A stretch of DNA of 64,000 bases from Actinopolyspora saharensis. Its GTDB lineage: Bacteria > Actinomycetota > Actinomycetes > Mycobacteriales > Pseudonocardiaceae. Location: assembly GCF_900100925.1 (NCBI RefSeq), contig NZ_FNKO01000002.1, positions 1,302,001-1,366,000 of the forward strand. The letters run 5' to 3'. A program made the position numbers and the translations under genes. This document shows positions 8,428-15,322 of the stretch, in pieces (the first letter of the stretch is position 1; each line of letters starts with the position of its first letter). The notes under the pieces were generated by a model. That model was given only the letters and a program-made list of their open reading frames with translations, searched no databases and was not told the origin of the DNA.

Positions 8428-8682
8428 ATGCGTTCGTTCAAGCGTGCAGCCGTTGTCAGCGCCATGGCCCTTCCGCTCGCCCTGGGCAGCGCCGGGGTCG
8501 CCTCGGCCGACTCCCCGAAGGGCCACAAGGACCACGAGGGCGACAAGTGCGTGCACAAGTCCTGCCAGATCGACGTTGAAAAGCACGAGAAGAACGAGAA
8601 GAACAACAACTGGCTCTGGAACTGGACGAACTACACCGCGAAGTACGACACCAGCATCATCAACGCCGGAATCATCGGCTGA
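8428..8682 (+). CDS. Small secreted hypothetical protein
   Basis: 84 aa. A typical signal peptide (MRSFKRAAVV..., Ala-Ser-Ala-Asp cleavage near residue 27) leaves a mature peptide of about 57 residues. That peptide begins with a His/Lys/Glu-rich, metal-binding-looking stretch with two cysteines (KCVHKSC). It ends in an aromatic and hydrophobic tail (NNNWLWNWTNY, then SIINAGIIG). I do not recognise the family. The asparagine/tryptophan tail and small size recall surface peptides of aerial-growing actinomycetes, but that is speculation. AAAGG lies upstream of the ATG. The region before it is AT-richer than its surroundings and carries two palindromes, suggesting regulated expression. Confidence 0.65.
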   Translation: MRSFKRAAVVSAMALPLALGSAGVASADSPKGHKDHEGDKCVHKSCQIDVEKHEKNEKNNNWLWNWTNYTAKYDTSIINAGIIG

Positions 8683-9044
8683 GAATTATTTTCGAGTCGG
8701 AACTCCCGACTTCCGCCGCAGCCTCCCGGTGATCTTTTCCCTACGTGTTGACGACCGGCGTGGCAGCTCGGCGCGAGCAGCGCCGAAACGGCCACGCTGC
8801 CCGGACGAGCAGCCACGGATCCGTCCGTGTCGCGCCCCCACGAGGACGTCCTGAGGTGTGTGCACGGCGGCGCTGTCCGCTGTCAGGACGATCGCGTGCG
8901 GGCGGGGGCTTCGTCCCGGAGCTCCCACGGCGACCGAGCCGGAAAACTTCACCGAGGCGGTGGCGTACTGGCGCCCCGGGCCCTGTGCCACTGCGGGCAG
9001 GGCCCGGGAACCAGCTCCTCGCGGATCTTCACACCTCGGCCGGC
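8683..9044. other. Intergenic stretch without recognisable gene
   Basis: Overlapping short frames on both strands show no domain, signal peptide or RBS. A hairpin of the type GGGCCCTG...CAGGGCCC near 8978-9005 could end the transcript of the small secreted protein. Confidence 0.4.
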
Positions 9045-9129
9045 ACGCGGCGGTCCGATACGCGCAGCCCAGTACGCGGCGATCCGGTACGCGCAGCAGA
9101 GCGCACCGCATAATTGAAAATAGTTCCCA
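9045..9129 (+). promoter_or_regulatory. Tandem 24-bp repeats and Zur/Fur-like box before a ZIP transporter gene
   Basis: Two near-identical 24-bp copies (ACGCGGCGGTCCGATACGCG... and ACGCGGCGATCCGGTACGCG...) start at 9045 and 9074, a 29-bp period. TGAAAATAGTTCCCA at 9115-9129 matches the TGAAAATnATTTTCA type of zinc-uptake operator at 11 or more of 15 positions. The downstream gene encodes a probable metal transporter, which makes metal regulation plausible but unproven. Confidence 0.35.
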
Positions 9130-9195
9130 TTATCGATAGTGTGCGTGTTGCTCGCATCCCGCGAGCCACGAAGCGCGATCGATCCGGTGGGAGAC

Positions 9196-10011
9196 ATGAC
9201 GCTGACAGCGACGAGGGAGCACCTTCGGACCAGCGAGCACGCGGTGGCGATGGGGGTGCTCGGCGTGTTCGTGGTGGCGTGCTTCGCCGCCGAGGCGGCC
9301 GGGCTGGGGAAGCTGCTGATCATCGCCGTGGTGTCCTGCCTGGCCATGGTCGCGGGGGCGGTGCTCGCACTGCGGAGGATCGTGAGCAGCAGCGCGCTGA
9401 CCTGGGCGTACGGTCTCGCCGCCGGGGCGATGGTGGCCAGCGCGTGCGCTTTCCTGCTTCCCACGGCGATCGAGCGGAACGCGACGCTGGGAGGTTTCGG
9501 CATCGCGGCCGGCGTGCTCGCCGGGTTCACGCTCCACCTCGCCGGTGCGGGCTTCGAGTTCCGCACGGCGCTGCTGGACGACTACGTGGTCCGGCTGACC
9601 GTGCACTCCGTGGCCGCCGGGTTCGTCATCGGGGCCATCTACGCCAGCATGCCGGGCATCGGACTGCTGCTGGGGCTCTCGATCATCTCGCACAAGGGAC
9701 CTGCCGGGTACGCGGCGGCGCGCTCGCTGCACGGTTCCGGGCGTTCGATCGTGCCGGTGGTGCTCCCCTCCTGCGGGATCGGCATCGCAGCGATCGCGGT
9801 CGGCCTGTTGGGGTGGCCCCTCTCCCCCGCGGTGACCGCACCGGTGTTCGGCGTGGCAGCGGGCCTCTTCCTGCACGTGGCGCTGGACTTCCTGGCACAC
9901 CTGGAAAAGAACCGTGCCACGGGAAGTCCCCGACTGGCGGCGCACGCCACCACGAGCGCGCTCGCCGGAGCCGCGGCCGTCGTGGGCGCCTGGGCGATCA
10001 CCGGAGGCTGA
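9196..10011 (+). CDS. ZIP-like metal transporter
   Basis: 271 aa, almost entirely hydrophobic, with about eight membrane segments. It has the spaced histidines of ZIP transporters in predicted helices: TVHSVAAGF, ISHKGPAGY, and LFLHVALDFLAH near the C-terminus. Some ZIP proteins import zinc or manganese; several archaeal and bacterial relatives are uncharacterised. The ATG at 9196 has GGTGGGAG just upstream; an earlier GTG at 9139 would add an unconvincing leader. The first segment is preceded by a short hydrophilic stretch. The cytoplasmic loop is short and lacks the His-rich tract of many ZIPs. A possible zinc-responsive operator lies upstream. Confidence 0.7.
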   Translation: MTLTATREHLRTSEHAVAMGVLGVFVVACFAAEAAGLGKLLIIAVVSCLAMVAGAVLALRRIVSSSALTWAYGLAAGAMVASACAFLLPTAIERNATLGGFGIAAGVLAGFTLHLAGAGFEFRTALLDDYVVRLTVHSVAAGFVIGAIYASMPGIGLLLGLSIISHKGPAGYAAARSLHGSGRSIVPVVLPSCGIGIAAIAVGLLGWPLSPAVTAPVFGVAAGLFLHVALDFLAHLEKNRATGSPRLAAHATTSALAGAAAVVGAWAITGG

Positions 10012-10295
10012 CCGGGTCGGTGGAAGCACTGGCGCTGGAGGTCCACACGGCCCCCGCGCCGAAGGTCACAACCGAACAGCGCGACCGTGAAAACCGCAGG
10101 ACAGCAAGGACAGGCCCCGTACAAGCGGGTACCCCTGCGCAACGCCTCGGTCGCACCCCTGGCGATGCGGTTCCCGAAGTCTCGTCACCTGATCGCGTTC
10201 CGGCTATCCTCGGTAACGACCTCTTCGCGCGGAGTCGCCACCCGGCGCCCCGGGAACTCGCGAAGAGGCAGGCTTCCGCTAAGAGGTGGTTCAGC

Positions 10296-11510
10296 GTGAG
10301 TGCTGATGTGGGCTACCGGATCAAGAAAGCTCGTCAGCGGGCCGGCATGTCGAGGCCGGTACTCGCCGGGCTGGTCGGACGCTCAGCCGAGTGGTTGAAG
10401 GCGATCGAGAACGGGCGGTTGCAGGTTCCGCGACTGCCGATGCTGGTCAAGCTCGCGCGGGCACTGGAGATCTCGGATCTGGCCGAGCTGACCGGGAACG
10501 GCGAAGCCGTCCCGGTGCAGACCTTCGCCGGAGGCGCGGAACACGCCGCATTGAGCGCAGTCCGAACCGCGCTCACCGAGTACCGACTCGGCGAACAGCA
10601 CCGACGGCCCAGCATCGTGCACCTGGCCGAACGACTGCGGGCGGCCTGGCAGCTCCGGCACTCCTCTCCCGACCACCGAAGTCAGATAGGTGCACTGCTG
10701 CCCGATCTCATCCGGGACTCGCAGAGCGCTGTGCGCACCTACTCCGGCGAGCAGGCCCGGGAGGCTCGTCGTGTGCTGGCTGGAGTGTATCGACTGAGTC
10801 AGTTCTACACCGCCTACCAGCCGGCCCCGGAGTTGGTGTGGCTGGTGGCCGACCGCGCGATGAGTGAAGCGCAGAACGCGGACGATCCTTACGCGATCGC
10901 TTCGGGCGCGTGGGGGTTGGTGCAGACGCTACGTGAATCCGGGCGCTGGGACGAGGCGTTGCAAGTGGCCGAGGACGGACGCAAGCAGCTCACTCCCCAC
11001 CTGTCCGAGGACAGCCCCGTGGACTGGCGCGGCTTGTACGGCGCGTTGTTCGCCGAGTCCGCACTCACGCACGCACGCGCGGGCAGGCACGGCCCGGCCT
11101 GGCGGGAGTGGGAGCGCGCATACGACGTCGCTCGCGAGCTCGGTCCCGCGTACCGACACATCCAGTCCTCGTTCAGCCTGCCCGTGATGAGCGCGCACGC
11201 CGTCAGCATCGCGGTCGACCTGCAACGGCCCGGCGAAGCGTTCCAGGCGCACACGATCACCCCGGAAGAGATCACCTCGGTGCCACGCCGCTCACGGCAT
11301 CTGATCGAACTCGCCCGAGCTCACCACAAGGACGGGAACCGCGCCGCCACGCTGGCCACCCTGCGGTGGGCCGAACGGACGGCACCGGAGACAGCCGCCT
11401 ACAACGGGTTCGCCCGTGACCTCACTGCCGGGTTGGTCGAGGCTCCTCCCGACGGTCAGCGCGAAGAAGCACGCACACTGGCCGACCGGTTGGGGCTGTT
11501 GGTCCGATAG
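10296..11510 (+). CDS. XRE-family regulator with TPR-like C-terminal domain
   Basis: 404 aa from a GTG with AAGAGGTGG 7 nt upstream. Residues about 8-65 form a Cro/CI helix-turn-helix (GYRIKKARQRAGMSR ... SAEWLKAIENGR). The rest is helical with tetratricopeptide-like units (e.g. GRWDEALQVAEDGRKQL, HARAGRHGPAWREWERAYDV). Such regulators commonly sit at the head of actinobacterial RiPP and signalling operons. Three tiny ORFs and a RiPP precursor follow in the same direction with touching or overlapping ends. I infer that it controls the graspetide cluster, possibly by sensing a peptide through the TPR part. Confidence 0.85.
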   Translation: MSADVGYRIKKARQRAGMSRPVLAGLVGRSAEWLKAIENGRLQVPRLPMLVKLARALEISDLAELTGNGEAVPVQTFAGGAEHAALSAVRTALTEYRLGEQHRRPSIVHLAERLRAAWQLRHSSPDHRSQIGALLPDLIRDSQSAVRTYSGEQAREARRVLAGVYRLSQFYTAYQPAPELVWLVADRAMSEAQNADDPYAIASGAWGLVQTLRESGRWDEALQVAEDGRKQLTPHLSEDSPVDWRGLYGALFAESALTHARAGRHGPAWREWERAYDVARELGPAYRHIQSSFSLPVMSAHAVSIAVDLQRPGEAFQAHTITPEEITSVPRRSRHLIELARAHHKDGNRAATLATLRWAERTAPETAAYNGFARDLTAGLVEAPPDGQREEARTLADRLGLLVR

Positions 11511-11789
11511 GTGACAGGTACAGTTCGTCCCTCTTCCGAAGCCGCAGTGGCCGATGCTTCGGGTATGGCAACGAGCTCAACCGATACCGGACGCGTTCAG
11601 GTGCGCTGCACCACCGTGGAATCCGGCGGGCAGGAATCATTCGTGCTGCGCCCCGCGGGCGAGCAACTCCGCATCGACACACCCACGGTGTTCCACCGAA
11701 CGAGGTGGACACCCGAACAAGCCCGCCGACTGCGAGACGCACTGACCACACTGCTCGACCGGCTCACCCCAGGCGGTGAAACCCGATGA
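11511..11789 (+). CDS. Small hypothetical protein in the graspetide operon (ORF a)
   Basis: 92 aa if the GTG directly after the regulator stop is used; an ATG at 11565 would give 74 aa and neither has a clear RBS. The conserved-looking part is the C-terminal half: RVQVRCTTVESGGQESFVLR, then HRTRWTPEQARRLRDALTTLLDRL, a short beta segment followed by a helix. I do not recognise a function. It overlaps the next ORF by four bases (ATGA), so it is translated as part of the operon. Confidence 0.6.
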   Translation: MTGTVRPSSEAAVADASGMATSSTDTGRVQVRCTTVESGGQESFVLRPAGEQLRIDTPTVFHRTRWTPEQARRLRDALTTLLDRLTPGGETR

Positions 11790-12013
11790 GCCGGCCGCAC
11801 ACGCAGTTGGCAACACTGCTGCGCCGGGCGCAGTGGATGCTGGACGAAGCCGCCTACAAACTCGGCGGCAAGCAGCTCCCGGACACCGACCGGCACGCCC
11901 TGGCCGAAGCCCTGGACGAGCTGGCCGCCGCACTGCGCGAGCACGCCGACGAACCCGCCGAACTCGCAGCCGGACAGCACGAGCCGCCCGCGATCGTGGA
12001 GCCCCAGCGGTGA
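11786..12013 (+). CDS. Small helical hypothetical protein in the graspetide operon (ORF b)
   Basis: 75 aa, mostly helical: ATLLRRAQWMLDEAAYKLGG followed by DTDRHALAEALDELAAALREHADE. It starts with an ATGA overlap on ORF a and ends in a GTGA overlap with ORF c, so translation is coupled on both sides. No signal peptide or catalytic motif. A small helical partner of the regulator or modifying enzymes is possible, but no function can be assigned. Confidence 0.65.
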   Translation: MSRPHTQLATLLRRAQWMLDEAAYKLGGKQLPDTDRHALAEALDELAAALREHADEPAELAAGQHEPPAIVEPQR

Positions 12014-12297
12014 GCGCTCGCCGCCCCCGCCCCTGTCTCGGAGGACACGGGGACCGACGACCGTGCCGACTGCCCGGCCACCGGCTCGCCCGCACCGGAA
12101 CGCTGCCGCCTGCCGCCCCTCGCGAGAACCGGCGGCCGGAACCACCGCGGTGGGCCGAACCGAACCCGACGCTGCTGACCCGCGTGCTGGACGGGCTGCG
12201 TGCCCTGCAGCCCGCGACGCGGAGCCGCACCCCTGGTTCTTCCCGGCTCGGACCGAACGAGCCGGGGACGAGAAGAGGAAGCACGGAAAGGAGCTGA
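12010..12297 (+). CDS. Small Arg/Pro-rich hypothetical protein in the graspetide operon (ORF c)
   Basis: 95 aa from a GTG overlapping the stop of ORF b. The first half is Arg/Pro-rich with two cysteines. A more protein-like motif follows, RWAEPNPTLLTRVLDGLRAL at about 49-68, and then a low-complexity tail that runs over the RBS of the precursor gene. The motif and coupling argue that it is translated, but composition is close to that of random GC-rich frames, so confidence is modest. Confidence 0.45.
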   Translation: MSARRPRPCLGGHGDRRPCRLPGHRLARTGTLPPAAPRENRRPEPPRWAEPNPTLLTRVLDGLRALQPATRSRTPGSSRLGPNEPGTRRGSTERS

Positions 12298-12299
12298 CT

Positions 12300-12587
12300 G
12301 TGACCGACACTCCCGAAACCAACCTGTTCCCCTCCCGCACACCGGCGGAAGGCCTGTCCACGGACGTGCCCAGCGGAACAGCCCTGCGTCCCTTCGGGCT
12401 GACTCGCGGCACCGCCCTGGCCGACGGGGAAGCGATGACCGACCTGAGCGAGCTGAGCTACGACCCCGAGCGACAGATCAACGTGGACTCAGCGGGTGAT
12501 CCGGTCGTGGCGAATCCGCTGTCCCAGCGAATGACCACGCACACCGACACCCGGTACGACATGCAGTGGTTCGTGGACAAGGACTGA
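12300..12587 (+). CDS. Putative graspetide (ATP-grasp target) RiPP precursor
   Basis: 95 aa from a GTG with AAGGAG 6 nt upstream. It matches the layout of the actinobacterial ATP-grasp target RiPP family. The leader carries a recognition motif RPFGLTRG (30-37) and a second conserved stretch YDPERQINVD (54-63). The C-terminal core, about 78-95, is dense in Thr donors and Asp acceptors: MTTHTDTRYDMQWFVDKD, with Thr79, 80, 82, 84 and Asp83, 87, 93, 95. Thr-to-Asp side-chain ester links made by the adjacent ATP-grasp enzyme are the expected modification, followed by aspartimide formation on one Asp. The ligase gene starts one base after its stop. No protease or transporter is adjacent. Confidence 0.85.
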   Translation: MTDTPETNLFPSRTPAEGLSTDVPSGTALRPFGLTRGTALADGEAMTDLSELSYDPERQINVDSAGDPVVANPLSQRMTTHTDTRYDMQWFVDKD

Positions 12588-12588
12588 C

Positions 12589-13554
12589 ATGCCAGCGCCT
12601 TCCGTTGTCGTCGTCACCCGCGAGCAGGACATCACCGCCGACTTGGTGGTGCGCGAGCTGCACGAGCGCGGCGTCGGTGTGGCGCGGTTCGACCTGTCCG
12701 ACTTCCCGGAGCGGATGCGCCAGGCCGCCTATCTGGTACCCGGTCGGGATCGCTGGACCGGAGCGCTACGCGGAACGCACCGAGATGTGGACCTCTCGGC
12801 CGTGCGCGGGGTGTGGTACCGCAAACCTGCCCCCACCTCGCCACATCCGAGTCTGACCGCAACGGAGTGCAACTGGGTGGCCGCCGAGGCCCGCACAGGT
12901 CTCGGCGGTCTGCTCGCAGCGCTCCCGGCCCGGTGGATCAACCGGCCCGACGCGGCAGCGCTCGCCAGTCAGAAACCCGCACAACTCCGAACCGCGGTGG
13001 CGTGCGGGCTCGACGTCCCCGAATCACTGCTGACCAACGACCCCGAACGCGCACGTGAGTTCTGCGCGGGCGGTCCGGTGATCTACAAACCGCTGGGTGG
13101 AGGGCCGAGCAGCGAGAACGGCCATCGCGTGGCACTGCGGACCACCACCGTGACCGCGGAGGAGATCACCGACGGGGTCGGCCGCACCACGCATCTGTTC
13201 CAACGACGGGTCGAGTGCGCCTACTCGGTGCGCTGCACCGTGGTCGGCGACCTCGTGTTCGCCGCACGGTTGGAGCTCCCGGCAGGAGTGGACACGGTGG
13301 ACTGGCGGGACTGCCACGACGAGCTCACCATCACCCCGATCGAAGTACCCAGTGCCGTCGGCGCGGGACTGCGGGCACTCATGACCCGGCTGGGTCTGGT
13401 GTTCGCCGCTCCCGACTTCGTGGTCGACCCCGACGGCCGCTGGTACTTCATCGGCGATCTCAACCCGAACGGCCAGTGGGCCTGGATCGAACACCTCCGC
13501 GAACCGATCACCCGCGCCCTCGCCGACGAACTCACCGCATCGGAGACCGCATGA
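12589..13554 (+). CDS. ATP-grasp peptide macrocyclase (graspetide synthetase)
   Basis: 321 aa, of the ATP-grasp ribosomal peptide maturase type. It should activate acidic side chains of the precursor as acyl phosphates and close them onto Thr hydroxyls. Seen: an N-terminal pre-ATP-grasp domain (VVVVTREQDITADLV), a conserved WYRKP at 77-81, and NRPDAAALASQKP at 118-130. The ATP-binding lysine segment VIYKPLGGG is at 164-172 and QRRVECAYSVRC at 205-216. The metal-binding end is DFVVD...YFIGDLNPNGQW at about 276-297. The usual family length is about 310-330. It starts 1 nt after the precursor stop, and its stop overlaps the methyltransferase ATG (ATGA). Confidence 0.92.
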   Translation: MPAPSVVVVTREQDITADLVVRELHERGVGVARFDLSDFPERMRQAAYLVPGRDRWTGALRGTHRDVDLSAVRGVWYRKPAPTSPHPSLTATECNWVAAEARTGLGGLLAALPARWINRPDAAALASQKPAQLRTAVACGLDVPESLLTNDPERAREFCAGGPVIYKPLGGGPSSENGHRVALRTTTVTAEEITDGVGRTTHLFQRRVECAYSVRCTVVGDLVFAARLELPAGVDTVDWRDCHDELTITPIEVPSAVGAGLRALMTRLGLVFAAPDFVVDPDGRWYFIGDLNPNGQWAWIEHLREPITRALADELTASETA

Positions 13555-14678
13555 CCCTCATCGACGACACCGCCCGGTACCGCGCGGCGCTCGCCGAGCA
13601 GCTGACCGAACAGCTGAACCTGTCGAGCACGTGGCGCGACGCCTTCCGGGCGGTGCCGCGTCACCTGTTCGCCCCCCGGTTCACCCTGTTCCACCCGCCC
13701 AGCGGGAGTTACACCGGCTACGACACCACCGACCCGGCGCAGCGCACCGCGGCGTTGTCCGCGGCCTACAGCGACGACACGCTGATCACCCGGTTCGACG
13801 AGAGCGGAAACGGCATCAGCTCCTCCACGGAACCGAGCCTGATGGCGACGATGCTGGAGGCGCTTGAGCTCGACCCGTCCCACCGGGTGCTCGAAGTCGG
13901 CACCGGCACCGGCTACAACGCCGCGCTGCTGTGCGAGGTCGTGGGCAGCTCGCGCGTCACCACCGTCGACGTGGACCCCGAGCTGATCGGCGACGCCCGC
14001 ACGGCACTGGACACCGCCGGATACGCACCGAGCGTGCGCTGCGGGGACGGTGCGGACGGACTCGCCGAACGGGCACCGTTCGACCGGATCATCGCGACCT
14101 GCGGAGCCGACCGGGTGCCGACCGCGTGGCTCGACCAGCTCTCCGCCGACGGGGCTGTGCTGGTCAACCTTTCCAGGGGGATCGCACTGCTGCGGCGCAC
14201 CCGCCCCGGCAGCGTGTCCGGACCGTTCCTCGACCGCGCCGGGTTCATGCCGCTGCGCTCGCCCTCCGAGCCGGCCCAGCCGCAGGCCGGACGCGTGGTC
14301 TCCGAGACCGGCGGGGCCGCGGAGACGACCCGCCCGACCACCTTCCCGGAGGGTGTGGACTTCTCCACGATGTCGCTGTTCACGTCCCTGATCGCCGCCA
14401 GGAGCAGGCTCGTGCGCACTGCCCGGGACGATCAGGTCACCACCTGGCGGTGGGTCCACCCCGCGTCCGGTTCGTGGGCGCGCGTCGAGCCGGTCAACCA
14501 ACGGGTCCACCAGGCGGGGCCCCGACGGTTGTGGGACGAGCTGGAACCGGTGCTGACCTCGTGGCAGCGGGCGAACCGGCCGGGCCTCGAACGGTACGGC
14601 ATCACCGCCCACCAGGACGGCACGCACGAGCTGTGGCTCGACACCCCGGAGGGGCTGATCACGGAGCTGCCGAGCTGA
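13551..14678 (+). CDS. PIMT-like O-methyltransferase of the graspetide system
   Basis: 375 aa. Residues about 20-230 resemble protein-L-isoaspartate O-methyltransferase (PIMT): FRAVPRHLFAPRF, the SSST substrate loop region, and SAM motif VLEVGTGTGYNAAL at 113-126. TVDVDPELIGDA and LVNLSR follow. An extra C-terminal domain of about 140 aa (VTTWRWVHPASGSW ... HELWLDTPEG) is not part of housekeeping PIMT but is typical of the ATP-grasp peptide maturase-associated methyltransferases. In characterised relatives the enzyme methylates one Asp of the cyclised peptide, which then collapses to an aspartimide. Coupled to the ligase by an ATGA overlap; last gene of the operon. Confidence 0.9.
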   Translation: MTLIDDTARYRAALAEQLTEQLNLSSTWRDAFRAVPRHLFAPRFTLFHPPSGSYTGYDTTDPAQRTAALSAAYSDDTLITRFDESGNGISSSTEPSLMATMLEALELDPSHRVLEVGTGTGYNAALLCEVVGSSRVTTVDVDPELIGDARTALDTAGYAPSVRCGDGADGLAERAPFDRIIATCGADRVPTAWLDQLSADGAVLVNLSRGIALLRRTRPGSVSGPFLDRAGFMPLRSPSEPAQPQAGRVVSETGGAAETTRPTTFPEGVDFSTMSLFTSLIAARSRLVRTARDDQVTTWRWVHPASGSWARVEPVNQRVHQAGPRRLWDELEPVLTSWQRANRPGLERYGITAHQDGTHELWLDTPEGLITELPS

Positions 14679-14966
14679 GCAGTCCCGAAGAGCACCCGCC
14701 GGGACCACGACCTCGCCGCGTTGTCGTCGACCAGAGCCATCCCGTCATCCACTGCAGTCAATCACTGCGCCGACGACAGCGCGGGAGACACCGAACACCG
14801 ACGCGATCACAACCGCGACCGCACGGGGCGAGGCCGGACCTCCCGCGTGAGCGGTGCTGCCCTGAACTCGGTGGTCGACGGTGGTCGACGGGGGCTCGTG
14901 AAAGTTGGCAGCAAATTGGCAACCGTCTCCGTGACCCCACGGAACCACCACCCCCGAACAGCAAAA
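14679..14966. other. Intergenic stretch after the graspetide operon
   Basis: No gene is recognised. It contains a short tandem GGTGGTCGAC duplication near 14870-14890. I see no duplicated tRNA 3' end that would mark an integration site. Confidence 0.4.
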
Positions 14967-14988
14967 AACCCCCAGCGAACCGGGGGTT
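14967..14988 (-). terminator. Terminator of tRNA-Arg(ACG)
   Basis: AACCCCC / GGGGGTT inverted repeat. On the minus strand it is followed by a run of T (A-run at 14963-14968 on plus), 22 nt after the tRNA 3' end. It could also act for the plus-strand graspetide operon, with TTT at 14987-14989. Confidence 0.7.
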
Positions 14989-15009
14989 TCAAGCTGTCTC
15001 GACCAGACG

Positions 15010-15082
<73 letters not shown>

Positions 15083-15096
15083 ATGTTCAATTGTGA

Positions 15097-15116
15097 ACTC
15101 CCACTGACGTGGGAGT
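15097..15116. other. Small hairpin between two tRNA genes
   Basis: ACTCCCAC-tgac-GTGGGAGT is a perfect 8-bp stem between tRNA-Ser(GCT) and tRNA-Arg(ACG). Possibly a processing or weak termination signal of a joint tRNA transcript. Confidence 0.4.
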
Positions 15117-15121
15117 CCCAG

Positions 15122-15209
15122 CGGAGGCTCCGGGATTCGAACCCGGGAGGGGGGTTACCCCTACCGCATTAGCAGTGCGGCGCCATAGACCAGACTAGGC
15201 GAAGCCTCC
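15122..15209 (-). tRNA. tRNA-Ser (GCT)
   Basis: Acceptor GGAGGCT pairs with AGCCTCC, discriminator G. Anticodon loop CTGCTAA between CCGCA and TGCGG gives GCT. Long variable arm; T loop GTTCGAATC. 88 nt. Confidence 0.95.
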
Positions 15210-15322
15210 GGGTGTTTCCTCTTTGCCACTGATGAGAACTATACACACCGCCGTCGCGGCGTTTTCAACGGGGGGTCACCTCTCGCGCACGAGCCCGGCA
15301 GGCGACCCGCCCGCCACCTGGA

